Source: Salminus brasiliensis (lineage: Eukaryota; Chordata; Actinopteri; Characiformes; Bryconidae). Taken from it: DNA of 64,000 nucleotides. The stretch spans positions 24,996,925 to 25,060,924 of the forward strand of contig NC_132878.1 of NCBI RefSeq assembly GCF_030463535.1, written 5' to 3'. The position numbers were made by a program, and so were the translations under genes. Below the pieces are notes generated by a model. The model ran no database searches. It saw only the letters and a list, made by a program, of their open reading frames with translations, and had not been told where the DNA came from. Positions 54,501 through 62,755 of the stretch are shown piece by piece. Positions within the stretch are counted from its first letter, which is position 1. Each line of letters opens with the position of its first letter.

Positions 54501-56047
54501 CAGTTCTGCCTAATTACTTAATTAATATTTTTTTTCTGTCAGTTGCAGGCCCTTACAAATGTCCTAACACCCACCCCCATATGGTGCCCCTTAGCAACAC
54601 CTCAGCAACAACCTCTTATTTCTCTGCCAGTATCTCTGCACTCAAAAGTTGATAGATGCACTAAATGGCCTAGAAACACTAAAGCAACTACCCCATATTC
54701 TTCTACAGCCACTAACAATAATATGGAATACCATAGCAATATATTAGCAACCACTTAACAACCACGTAACAACCAGCTTGCAACTCCAAACAACCACTAA
54801 ACAACTCCATAGCATCTGCCCCGCAACACAGTAGCAACCACCCAGTAATGCCTTAGCAACCACATGCAATACTATAGCAACCACCTAGCAATCTCTGAAT
54901 ATACACACAAACACCCACAAGGGCTCTCACACACTTTGACATTTCCTACACAGAGAATGAGGAGATCAATCTCAAGGTGCGACAAACTCTTGGAAGTGAC
55001 AACAGGGTGAAGGTATGTGTGTATGTGTGTGTGTGTGTGTGTGTGTGTAATGCAGTGCAATTAAACAACTTAGCGTTGTAGCAGTATAAGGATAATCTTT
55101 CTGACTCTCTCTCTGATTAGTATGGAGTGGCAGTGACCAAGTATGATCGGCATGGGTTCCGTGCACGACCACGGCAGCTGCTGCTGATGGCATCTGCAGT
55201 GATTCTGGTTCAAGAGTCCAAAATCAAGCAGCGCATCGACTACAGTTCACTACTGGGTAAGAACAGTTAGCACAGGAGTGCCCACATCCTGGTCCTAAAG
55301 ATCTACCAAGCTGCAGAGGTAGTGTCAACACTAATCCAACACTCCTAATTCAGGTACTGAAGGTTTTCAGATGAATCTCAATAATAGAGGCAGGTGAGTT
55401 TTGAACTATTCAGTGTGGTTGATCTCCAGGAACATGTCTGGGCACCCTTGATTTAGTATATATGGTGAATTAACCTTATGTGGGACATTTTACTCCATTG
55501 GTGGTGCTTCCTGTGAGAAGGCTTTTTGTGCTTCCTAAAGATGGCTCCATCCTAAATTGAGATTTGACATTAGAGAAGTCATATGATGTTTGATCACATG
55601 ACATTACAGTTGGGGCTAACCCATAGTTTCGTTGACATTCATTTATTTTGTGAAACCTACACCAAATCAAGCTAATAAAGTTGTCCCACATTAGGGCAAT
55701 TCACTCTACCAGCTAATTTATCCACAAGAGCTTACTGAGCTTACTCTTGCATATTGACCATACAGGGGTGTTGTATTTTTGTACTGGAGGGCAGTTAGGT
55801 GATTTTCCTTCTCTAACACACCTAGAAAGCCTGACGTGCTGCTGTGTTACATCAGAAAATCACCAGACAACACTCCTGGACTGGTCACTGAGACACTGAG
55901 AGTGATGTCATGTGAATGTCAAGTGTTAATTTCTGTTAAATTGTTCTCATGTGATTGATTTGTTTTTCCCCTTATGATACATTTCCCACACTCATTAGTC
56001 TTGTGATTTTTTGGTGGTAACAGTACTCAACTGTTAATTTTTTTAAT

Positions 56048-56092
<45 letters not shown>

Positions 56093-57175
56093 AGGTATCT
56101 CTGTCAGTTCCCTCAGTGACGGTCTTTTTGTTCTTCATGTGCCCACTGCTGACAGTAAGCAGAAGGTGAGGAATGCTGTGCTTTAGCTTACTGGGACAGT
56201 GCTGGCAGCCTGTCAACTTTCAGGCTGTGACCTGTTGACCTTTTTGTATTTAGGGGGACCTGGTGCTGCAGTGTGATCATGTGATCGAAGCCGTCACCAA
56301 AATCGCCATCATGGCGGACAAGATACACAACGTCAACATCAGTCAGGACAGGTTTGTGTGCTCTAGTTTATTTGTGAAGTGCGGTGGATATTGACACATT
56401 GCAACACAGCAGAAACATCTTGACTGCCCCCCCACTGTCCCCTCCTCCCTTTCAGTATTAGGTTTGCAATAGCCAGGGGCAAAGAGGGGATGATTGATTT
56501 CACCTATGGGGCGGAGCTAAGAGTGGTCAAGACCAAAAACGGGCACTTGGCTGTGGTAAGATACATACAAACATCCATACTTATACACACCTTCCATATA
56601 TAGTGTTTTAACCACCATAGTAACTTAAGGGACTATGTGCTTGCAATATCCGAGCGCTGGTATTTGTGTCCTCATGCTTTTGTGAAGTATGGTTCTAGCA
56701 AAAAGCTCAGATTTTTGGAATAGAAAGATATGTAAATGTTTGAGCATCCCTGGTAAATGTGAATGTTTTTTGATTTCCAAAGCAAGTTCTTCTAAAACAC
56801 AATGACTTATTCTTAATTTTAGCTATAGCAAAGACAAAATGCAAAATTATAACGCAAAAGTGATTTGATCTGATTAATGGTATGTATGAATGTACTGACC
56901 TAAATTTGGACATATCAGTAAAGTTGCAATACAATAGATAGATATTTAAAGGGATATTTGGTCCTTTTTTTCGATGTGTAGGAATGTAGGTCAGTTCAGG
57001 TTATAATTCTCATAAAATTCTCACTGGAGAAACCAAGGGTTTAAGAGTTCACAGGAATTGGGCAGAACAAAAATAACATGACATATTGAAGTTGTTTGTT
57101 TAAATAATCATCATGCATTCTCTGTACTGTTTTTTTTTCTTTTAGACTGCCCCCCAAATCAACAGCAGTGTATGA
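37226..57175 (+). CDS. myo1c: Unconventional myosin Ic-like, 31 coding exons, 1031 aa (gene span)
   Basis: Class I myosins are single-headed actin motors that link membranes to actin; MYO1C works in membrane tension, GLUT4 traffic and hair-cell adaptation. The spliced frame is 3096 nt with no stop and all junctions GT-AG. Motor: P-loop GESGAGKT at 105-112, switch I NDNSSR at 157-162, switch II DIYGFE at 387-392. The lever arm has IQ motifs from about 704 (LQxxxRG), 727 (IQSWWRG) and about 750. The tail has a PH-like phosphoinositide site with K894 and R905, matching mouse Myo1c K892 and R903. Length is close to mammalian isoform c (1028 aa). The start M-E-S-A-L-S-A-R-D matches that isoform and has G at -3 and +4. 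Closer to MYO1C than MYO1H by memory comparison (for example LDEECLRPG and YPQSVPRLF), but the teleost paralogue is undecided. Odd: Asn at the TEDS site and a second donor after IQ1. Confidence 0.93.
37690..38060. repeat. Dispersed repeat family copy (intron)
   Basis: It shares atgtatctccaaaa and aactgccagattcacat with 59940-60660. Probably a decayed non-autonomous element. Confidence 0.45.
38905..39190. repeat. MITE family A fragment joined to dispersed repeat B
   Basis: 38919-38999 resembles the left part of MITE family A (ccaaatgttagtcag, aagttgcacccactgctga). 39001-39190 resembles the middle and end of repeat B (cactctgacccagtca, ccaactgttcatttac). Confidence 0.45.
39327..39442 (+). CDS. 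myo1c: Myosin coding exon 2
   Basis: Residues 43-81, starting [13 protein letters not shown], the conserved start of the motor core. Ends two bases into codon 81 with donor gtaagt. Confidence 0.93.
39594..39613. repeat. (CA)n microsatellite
   Basis: 10 CA units in the intron after coding exon 2. Confidence 0.9.
40704..40902 (+). CDS. myo1c: Myosin coding exon 3 (P-loop)
   Basis: Residues 81-147 with the nucleotide-binding P-loop GESGAGKT at 105-112. Acceptor ctcttag, donor gtacac. Confidence 0.95.
41568..41648 (+). CDS. myo1c: Myosin coding exon 4 (switch I)
   Basis: Residues 148-174, [19 protein letters not shown] followed by the M-D-V-Q-F-D strand; switch I senses the nucleotide gamma-phosphate. 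Acceptor ctacag, donor gttagg. Confidence 0.95.
42122..42304 (+). CDS. myo1c: Myosin coding exon 5
   Basis: Residues 175-235, including LLEKSRVV and [11 protein letters not shown] of the motor core. Acceptor tggtcag, donor gtatgt. Confidence 0.95.
42533..42631 (+). CDS. myo1c: Myosin coding exon 6
   Basis: Residues 236-268, starting [11 protein letters not shown]. Acceptor ctgtcag, donor gtagga. Confidence 0.93.
42723..42836 (+). CDS. myo1c: Myosin coding exon 7
   Basis: Residues 269-306 with [10 protein letters not shown], a motor-core hallmark. Acceptor tctatag, donor gtgagt. Confidence 0.94.
43466..43537 (+). CDS. myo1c: Myosin coding exon 8
   Basis: Residues 307-330, [17 protein letters not shown] onward. 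Acceptor ttgtcag, donor gtaaac. Confidence 0.93.
43655..43774 (+). CDS. myo1c: Myosin coding exon 9
   Basis: Residues 331-370, with [18 protein letters not shown]. Acceptor gttgcag, donor gtgtgg. Confidence 0.94.
44699..45192 (-). mobile_element. TA-type MITE, family A (copy 4, inverted)
   Basis: Lies reversed in the intron between coding exons 9 and 10. It opens agaacaaaagtactgggaca and closes gtgtccacaaatatttggac. The interior matches the reverse complement of 23868-24356 (gagagtcctattttattggt). Confidence 0.75.
45994..46076 (+). CDS. myo1c: Myosin coding exon 10 (switch II)
   Basis: Residues 371-398 with [13 protein letters not shown]. Switch II couples phosphate release to the lever arm. 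Acceptor tttacag, donor gtctga (weak beyond GT). Confidence 0.93.
46238..46293. repeat. (AT)n microsatellite
   Basis: About 28 AT units in the intron between coding exons 10 and 11. Confidence 0.95.
46382..46487 (+). CDS. myo1c: Myosin coding exon 11
   Basis: Residues 398-433: [20 protein letters not shown] (relay helix region). Acceptor ctgtag, donor gtgcgt. Confidence 0.95.
46608..46688 (+). CDS. myo1c: Myosin coding exon 12
   Basis: Residues 434-460, [10 protein letters not shown] onward to I-I-A-I-L. Acceptor tgggcag, donor gtgaga. Confidence 0.95.
46849..46940 (+). CDS. myo1c: Myosin coding exon 13
   Basis: Residues 461-491, starting [20 protein letters not shown]. Acceptor actcag, donor gtacgt. 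Confidence 0.94.
47230..47435 (+). mobile_element. tRNA-derived SINE relic
   Basis: GTGATGCAGGCATCTAAACG (A-box-like) is followed by gattgcaggttcatgtattc (decayed B box), then by a body ending with caagcattgtgtgata. The phrase cattgtgtgatagg also occurs in the SINE relic at 9480-9615, so the two may be one family. Confidence 0.55.
47939..48033 (+). CDS. myo1c: Myosin coding exon 14 (TEDS loop)
   Basis: Residues 491-523, ending A-G-E-V-N-Y-N-V-N. The last full codon (aat, 48030-48032) is Asn522 at the TEDS site. Acceptor ttccag, donor gtgaga. Confidence 0.94.
48139..48185 (+). CDS. myo1c: Myosin coding exon 15
   Basis: Residues 523-538: [16 protein letters not shown]. Acceptor tttcag, donor gtaaca. 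Confidence 0.94.
48660..48850. repeat. Degenerate interspersed repeat
   Basis: Wording such as atctatatggaactactgc and agaatccttgaagaatccct recurs loosely at 60720-60860 (gaaccacaac, ggttctcttcatgg, agggttccttg). Fish genomes carry many such ggttcc-rich foldback fragments. Confidence 0.3.
48870..48901. repeat. (ATT)n microsatellite
   Basis: About 10 ATT units. Confidence 0.95.
49098..49178 (+). CDS. myo1c: Myosin coding exon 16
   Basis: Residues 539-565, variable surface loop ending D-Q-R-R-P-E-T. Acceptor ctgacag, donor gtgagg. Confidence 0.92.
49999..50104 (+). CDS. myo1c: Myosin coding exon 17
   Basis: Residues 566-601 with [14 protein letters not shown], the conserved actin-interface and converter-side helix. 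Acceptor ggacag, donor gtgtgt. Confidence 0.95.
50333..50450 (+). CDS. myo1c: Myosin coding exon 18
   Basis: Residues 601-640 with [20 protein letters not shown]. Acceptor tgtgtag, donor gtaaca. Confidence 0.95.
50535..50648 (+). CDS. myo1c: Myosin coding exon 19
   Basis: Residues 640-678, [10 protein letters not shown] onward; converter region. Acceptor gtgcag, donor gtgtgt. Confidence 0.94.
50782..50858 (+). CDS. myo1c: Myosin coding exon 20
   Basis: Residues 678-704, [16 protein letters not shown], the end of the motor. A long T/C tract precedes acceptor cctacag; donor gtgagt. Confidence 0.94.
51113..51181 (+). CDS. myo1c: Myosin coding exon 21 (IQ1), short donor form
   Basis: Residues 704-727 with [13 protein letters not shown], the first light-chain (calmodulin) site. 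Donor gtaaac at 51182 gives the family-standard spacing. A stronger donor, caggtaagt, lies 72 bases downstream at 51254, and the space between is open in frame. Confidence 0.88.
51182..51253 (+). CDS. myo1c: Optional in-frame extension of the IQ1 exon (24 aa)
   Basis: If the donor at 51254 is used, 24 extra residues follow the IQ1 helix. They are Ser-, Gln- and basic-rich, beginning [10 protein letters not shown]. Phase is unchanged. Mammalian MYO1C as I know it has no equivalent. Transcript evidence is required. Confidence 0.35.
51382..51466 (+). CDS. myo1c: Myosin coding exon 22 (IQ2)
   Basis: Residues 727-755 with [15 protein letters not shown]. The donor GT is the first unit of a (GT)n microsatellite. 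Confidence 0.9.
51467..51498. repeat. (GT)n microsatellite containing a splice donor
   Basis: The run starts exactly at the donor of myosin coding exon 22. Confidence 0.95.
51640..52466. repeat. Tetranucleotide-based satellite (atca/gtca), intron 22
   Basis: Repeats of cttaaaatcagtcaatcaat plus cagtcaggcagtca, with a period of about 34-38 bp that changes in 4-bp steps. A unique insert at about 52019-52078 contains tatataaagc. Confidence 0.9.
52627..52786 (+). CDS. myo1c: Myosin coding exon 23 (IQ3 and tail start)
   Basis: Residues 755-808: [14 protein letters not shown], then F-L-D-H-V-R and [12 protein letters not shown]. Acceptor taccag, donor gtatat. Confidence 0.92.
53130..53213 (+). 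CDS. myo1c: Myosin coding exon 24
   Basis: Residues 809-836, [14 protein letters not shown]; tail homology 1. Acceptor ctgtag, donor gtgaaa. Confidence 0.92.
53690..53990 (-). repeat. Dispersed repeat family copy, inverted
   Basis: The sequence agcatttctattggtctatt, read reversed, matches aatagaccaatagaaa at 60523-60538, and nearby words also match in order. Lies in the intron between coding exons 24 and 25. Confidence 0.55.
54089..54182 (+). CDS. myo1c: Myosin coding exon 25
   Basis: Residues 837-868 with [20 protein letters not shown], nearly identical to MYO1C. Acceptor cttcacag, donor gtaata. Confidence 0.94.
54320..54900. repeat. Degenerate low-complexity repeat (tagcaacca words)
   Basis: Many loose copies of cttagcaacca and accttggcaacaacc, denser at about 54580-54890. 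An intronic diverged tandem array. Confidence 0.6.
54954..55012 (+). CDS. myo1c: Myosin coding exon 26
   Basis: Residues 868-887, [11 protein letters not shown] onward. Acceptor acacag, donor gtatgt beside a GT repeat (55018-55048). Confidence 0.9.
55121..55256 (+). CDS. myo1c: Myosin coding exon 27 (PIP2-binding PH-like part)
   Basis: Residues 888-933. K894 and R905 are 11 residues apart, the same spacing as the phosphoinositide-binding Lys and Arg of mouse Myo1c. Acceptor gattag, donor gtaaga. Confidence 0.93.
55273..55450. mobile_element. Short palindromic MITE
   Basis: The left end CAGGAGTGCCCACATCCTGG and the right end, reversed, CAAGGGTGCCCAGACATG form imperfect inverted repeats that extend into a shared GATC block. 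About 178 bp with no coding content; resembles widespread fish elements. Confidence 0.6.
56051..56088. repeat. (TC)n microsatellite acting as polypyrimidine tract
   Basis: About 19 TC units immediately before the tttgcag acceptor of myosin coding exon 28. Confidence 0.9.
56095..56165 (+). CDS. myo1c: Myosin coding exon 28
   Basis: Residues 933-956, [16 protein letters not shown]. The polypyrimidine tract before the acceptor is a (TC)n microsatellite. Confidence 0.93.
56254..56351 (+). CDS. myo1c: Myosin coding exon 29
   Basis: Residues 957-989, [12 protein letters not shown]. Acceptor atttag, donor gtttgt. Confidence 0.92.
56456..56555 (+). CDS. myo1c: Myosin coding exon 30
   Basis: Residues 989-1022, ending [10 protein letters not shown] as in MYO1C. 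Acceptor tttcag, donor gtaaga. Confidence 0.93.
57146..57175 (+). CDS. myo1c: Myosin coding exon 31 (stop)
   Basis: Residues 1023-1031, T-A-P-Q-I-N-S-S-V, then TGA at 57173-57175. Mammalian MYO1C ends A-P-R-L-N-S-R, so the end position agrees. Confidence 0.88.
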   Translation, partial: TAPQINSSV

Positions 57176-60100
57176 TCAAGTGTCAATCAATCACAGCTCA
57201 CTATGAAGAAGTCTTTTTTGCTGTGGACCGGTTTGTCTGCTGAAGAATATTCTGCTTTAGCCAATCACCACACAAAAGCCACACCTCTTTTGTTTTATTT
57301 TGCAGCTGACATATAAACCAAAACCACTTTTTATGGACTACTGTTGTACTGAAGTGATAATTATGTTTCTTTTATTTTGACAGCTTTATTTTTGACATTT
57401 CAAATGCGCCATTTACACCAGTTTTTATTTTTGCCTTTGTTGATTCACTTTCACATTTAGGACATTTAGCGTGACTAATGAAATTAATTCAGTGCTTATT
57501 ATTATTGATATTATTTTGATTATAACAATTATTCATTCAAACATTTAATCTTACTGTCTTATTTAATTCAGTTGCCTACTTACACTGACCAAGTTACCCG
57601 TTCAGAATGCCCAGAAAATGTCCACAAAACTTTGCACTGGTTTAGATCTTAGAGTAAGATCGCCCTCATTCACATTCCAGAGAATCTCCTCTTACTACAG
57701 CAGATCACAGCTCACTTCCTGTTTGAATTGCCCATCTCTTCACTTCTGCTTTTTCCGGTTTTTACTTCCAGCCGTGTAAGTATATTAGTGGAGTAGGGTA
57801 AATTTGATAGCTTGACTTGAGAAACTAGATTCAAGAATCATGCCTTCTAGGTTCTTAGTAGGAATGCACTGTGAATGGGAATTGGGAATCTTTTGATGTT
57901 TCAACCATCATACATTCATTCATAAAATGCAGAAGTTTGGACTAAAGCTATCTGAATCAGTATTAACATTAACAAAGAGAAACATACTTCTGTTGCAGTA
58001 AAATAAATAAAATAATACAGAGATTTTTGTGCAGTACTCACTTAAACATTCTGTTTTTCTGGTGATACATCATCATATTAAATCATCCTCTTTGTGTAAA
58101 AGCTATACTTGACTATAGAATTGATCCCTGCAAAGTTCATTCATTTTCAGTGTAGTTGTTGTGGGTTCTGCTATATGGCTAAATGTGTCATATTAGAAAC
58201 TCAAATTTTTACCCGGTCAGTAAAAAACAGAAAAGTCCTCTTCTTTTGTTAGTCTTAGCACTTTACAAGGCTAGTAAAGCTCCTTATAAGTATAGTGCAC
58301 TGTAGTTAGAACACACTAAAAATGCAAGACTATTAGTATGGGGGGGGAAATGTAATCTAACAAAAGGGCAAGGGGGCCAACATAGGTCAGTGACAGCCTA
58401 CAGACAAGAATTTAAAATGTACAACTAGATGATCAAGAATTCAAAAATATTCACATGAAACCCAATGTTTTAAATGTCAAAATCAAGCAGTATTATAACC
58501 ATCAAAGACAAAGACAACCATTTTCACCATTTGTGGTACCATCGTTGTGGCAACTTCATGTTGAACCACATTTGCTCCCATGGTTTGGAGTTTGCTTTGA
58601 CTTGCACTGTTAACTGTAGGACCTTACATAGGCAGGTGTTGGCAATCCTCAATCATGTCTAATCAATTGAATCTTCTACTGGTGGACTCCAATCAAGTTG
58701 TAGAAAGCAGTATCAGTCTCAACAAAATGCACCTCAGCTCATATCAAAGGATGCGCACACTTGTGAACATATATTTTACATTTAGAATTGTAATAAATGA
58801 GCACAAATGTCTAGAAATCTGCTTTCACTTTGTCATTGTGGGCTAGTTTGTATAGAATTATTTGACAAAAATCTCAAAAAAAAATATTTTCTATTGTAGA
58901 ATAAGTTTATAATGCGGAGAAGGTGAAAAGCATGTGCAGACTTTCCAGCTTGACCGTATTTCCTGATTCACGTTCTATATACAAATTCAATTGTTTAGCC
59001 TACTTCCATCATCTGTCACTAAAAATGGTTTTAGCAATACATCATAATAATAATGAACTTGATAATTAACCTCAAAATCTGCACTGGAACTGAACCAGTG
59101 GTTATGCTGTTGAAATACTAACGTTATCTTAATGTGTTTAATAACAGAGATATAACTGTAACTACAACTGCTGGAAACACTTTTTTCAGTGTAATTTATA
59201 AACTAACATTTATTTATTACAAAATATGTCAGTTCACTACAAATGAATGGATTTAATAATTGATTTGGATGTGACAAATTTACTCAAACCAATCGTGTCT
59301 TTCAGTTAACGAATGTACTCAAGTGCCTTTTGATCACTGACTGAAATAGAGACTAAAATAGGTTTTGCTGGAATTTGTAATCATCACATTTATAGATTGT
59401 AGAATGCCCCAAGCATTCTATGTATCAGCTGAGTCTGGCTCAGACCCGTCGTTCCTGTCGAAAGGTTTCAGTGACTCACTGTCTTGGAAATGTTCCATAT
59501 TTCTTTCACATTTTAAGCATAGACACTTTCATTCTAACTGTCTGTAGGTGTACTTGTATATACTATGCTCTCATGATATTTCACACCTTGAGTCCCACTT
59601 AGTTGACTTTCGTTTATAAATAAACCGAAATGATCCAAGTTGCAGACTGCATGTTCAGCCCTTCTTATCAGACAGAACTTTAGTCAGACAAAAACCACCT
59701 GCAGGAAACGTTTCAACAAATATCCCTAGGTTTCCTGCACGTTGAGTCACTACAGCACAGACTCAGCACAGGGGTATAGATTCGATTCTAAAAAGGCCTG
59801 TCTCCACAGGTTTTACAGGCAAATGTGATCGGTGGGTCAGTGAAACTGCAGAGTTGCATAAATAACAAGACAACAAATGCTGTCTTCATATCGCAAGTGT
59901 CACACAGCACCCTTAAATCTCCAAAATAATCTCCAAATAACTTTACAGGGGAAGGAAAGAAAACATTTACCTTTTAATGGAAGATTTGGATGATTTCAAT
60001 TTATTCATTTATGAGAAAATTCTGACACAACTGCCAGATTCACATTGTCAGAAAGTGAAAAACGGCAAAAGTGGAGATTTATACAGCTTTATACAGCTTT

Positions 60101-61556
60101 TATTAGAGGCATATTTGTTGATCTGACCCACAAAAAGTGCTGACTCTGACTTTTCTGGTATTATAGAAGCAAAAGCAACGTAGCACTGCTCTTGAACTTG
60201 AACTCTTCAAGATATCAAATCCTAATGACGCCCAAAAGAAATTTTGAAGTGAAGTACGTTCAAAGTTCAAAGAAGTTTGTTTGTTCGTTTTAGAACTAAT
60301 TACTGTTGTGTTCAATTAATTGGAATCAAAGACTGTTCATTCGGTAGTTGACAATGAGATTAAGATAGTCCAGGGAAGGGAGTTTGTGAAGCATGTTGTA
60401 GGAACGTAAGGAAGGAAAACGTAAACAATTACCACATATAGCTGCTGTCTGATTTAAAACACATATCTCCATTTTTGTCTGTTTCTTCCCTTGTAGCTGC
60501 TCTGTTTGAATAATTATGGATGAATAGACCAATAGAAAGGCTGTACATTACTTTGAATAAACTCTTTTTTTACACTATGTTCCATTCAAAGGCAAAAACA
60601 TTTTGCCTTCTCCTGTAAAGTCACCATTTTGGAGATACATGATTGTAATTGGACAGTGATGATATGCACTAAAGAGCTAATATAAACAGCTTTTTCATTG
60701 CTTTAATGTAATAATAAACAGTTCTTTAGTAAAGGCAGTGGTGCTACATAGAACCACAACAACTCAAAGAACCAATTTGGATGCTTAAATGGTTCTCTTC
60801 ATGGTTAAAGGGTTCCTTGTATTGGAAAACGTTCTGTAGCACCAAATACTGTATGGAATATGTTTTGCATGGAGTGCAAACACCTGGATGACTATACATA
60901 CAAGTTTGACCTCACTACTAACATTAAAATCGAAGGGAGCAGATTAGAGATTAAAAGGCTGGTTCTGAAACTGTGAGCACAAACATCTTCATCAAACTGG
61001 ATTTCCCAGAGTTGACCGTTCACCAGAAACTCAGCAAGGCAGCTACGAGGAAACAAGGCCTCACTTTGAAGAGTCCATAAAAGTATCTGACCAGAGACTA
61101 AAATTCCCTGTATAATCCAACATTGCAGACTGTTATGAAAGCCCCAATTAGTCTTTGAGGTTTCTGTAGAAGTGTTTTTATGATGTCTGGTGATCATTCC
61201 AACAAACTCTGATTCTGATTTTTGATCGTGATCTCTGCTTAATATTAGATATTGATATATGATAGACCTTGCTGTTTTTTTGTTGTTGTTTTGTTATTTG
61301 CTGATTTATAATTTACTAACACAAACCAAAACCAGGCCATAATCAGGCAAAAAACCTGAAAGTGTAGAAAGTGGTGAAACAATTTAAAGAAAAAACTATT
61401 GGAATGAATACTGTTCCTACCAACTAGAGCAGAGAGACTGATTCTAAAAACGAATTTCAATTTCAGTTTCTATCTTCATTTACGGCAACACTCCCCTTCC
61501 CCCCTACACATCACCACCACACACACAGATATACACACCACTGAATGCTCAGCATG
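57176..61556. other. Myosin 3' UTR and intergenic sequence
   Basis: No coding feature was recognised. Plus-strand AATAAA-type poly(A) candidates for the myosin lie near 58003-58012 and 59621-59627; neither can be chosen from sequence alone. The stretch 59940-60660 is a copy of the dispersed repeat also seen at 9.8 and 53.7 kb. Confidence 0.4.
59940..60660 (+). repeat. Dispersed repeat family, longest copy
   Basis: Contains the words shared by the other copies: aactgccagattcacat, gatgaatagaccaatagaaa and caccattttggagatacatg. Open frames inside on the minus strand are not genes. Confidence 0.5.
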
Positions 61557-62755
61557 TTTATTTGGTCATTGTCACACTTGGTCATTAATATATGTATATA
61601 TACATTTCAAATAAATAATCAATAAATATAAAAATAAATAAATGCATTAGGGTGGAAAGTACAGGAAAGAGGTCGGGGAGAGTAGAATATTGCGTCCGCT
61701 ACTCGCCCTGTCCCATGATTGGCTGGATCCCACAGCAGGGAGGAAGTAGGGGTTTGTTGGGGAAGTACTGGCGAGGCGGAACTCCCGCAAGATTCTTGTG
61801 TGACAACTGCACTGCCAACAGCAAGATGGCAACGGACGGTTATTTTTGTATTGCTGTTGGTTTTTGTTCTTTCAGTATTTGGATTCAATGACAGCATTTC
61901 TAGTTCTGCTTTAAATGCATGGACATTACAACTGATAGAACTGAGGACTGTAAGTTAACAAGTTTGCAGTTCAGCTTAAAAGGCTTCCAACTAGTGCAGA
62001 ATGAATTCCAGTAACATAAAGCACTACATTCAGTCTAAATCTGTAAAACATTAGACCATTGGCTCAAAATGGTCAAACCTTGTAAAATCCCCCTTCCCTT
62101 TTTTGTGGTCACTCACCACACAAACTGAACAGCTAAAGTGCAACATCTACTTGGCACAGTTTCAGACTTCACAGTGTGTCTCTAGTAGCAAATACGTGAA
62201 CATTTATAGGCCTGTGCTCCACAGGCTAGAGCAAATCCAACTGTGAGACTAGACTGTAGTTCTAGACTACTATAGGTTCATAAAGAAGCATTCATTGGCC
62301 AGGGGAGGATGTTTTAGTGCCATTTCTTTTTTTGAACCTGCAAACTTTGGGCTTAAAGACTTAAACACATTCACATTTTTGTTGATGCCTGCATATGAAC
62401 ACACGTTAGATTTGCTCTTGGACCTTGTGGCACACAAACCATAGCTGCCTCGCTTCCTTCATTCTTTGTGAAACTCAGAATGTAATGTAGTAAACACAGT
62501 ATTCTGAAAATGGCATCTGTTCAGCAGTGGACGATTACAGTGAAGGACTATGAAATGACAAAAAAAAGTCAACAGTAACTGATTAATAATAAATAATATT
62601 CCGTAATAATAAATAAAACAATGTGGTAGAAATTTGAGGTACTTGTGTGTTACATTAGAACACAGACATTTGTGCATGTGTGTGCTGGATGATTAGTTTC
62701 TTTTTTTTTCTTTCATGTTTGCCTTCTTTCATTTTGCATTTTCCGTTTGTGCGTC
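61557..62755 (-). other. Likely 3' UTR of the cytokine-like gene
   Basis: TTTATT at 61557-61562, which is AATAAA on the minus strand, is a candidate poly(A) signal about 1.2 kb past the stop. A GC-richer patch at 61660-61830 carries attgg (CCAAT reversed) and aagatggcaac. No certain exon is seen. Confidence 0.3.
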
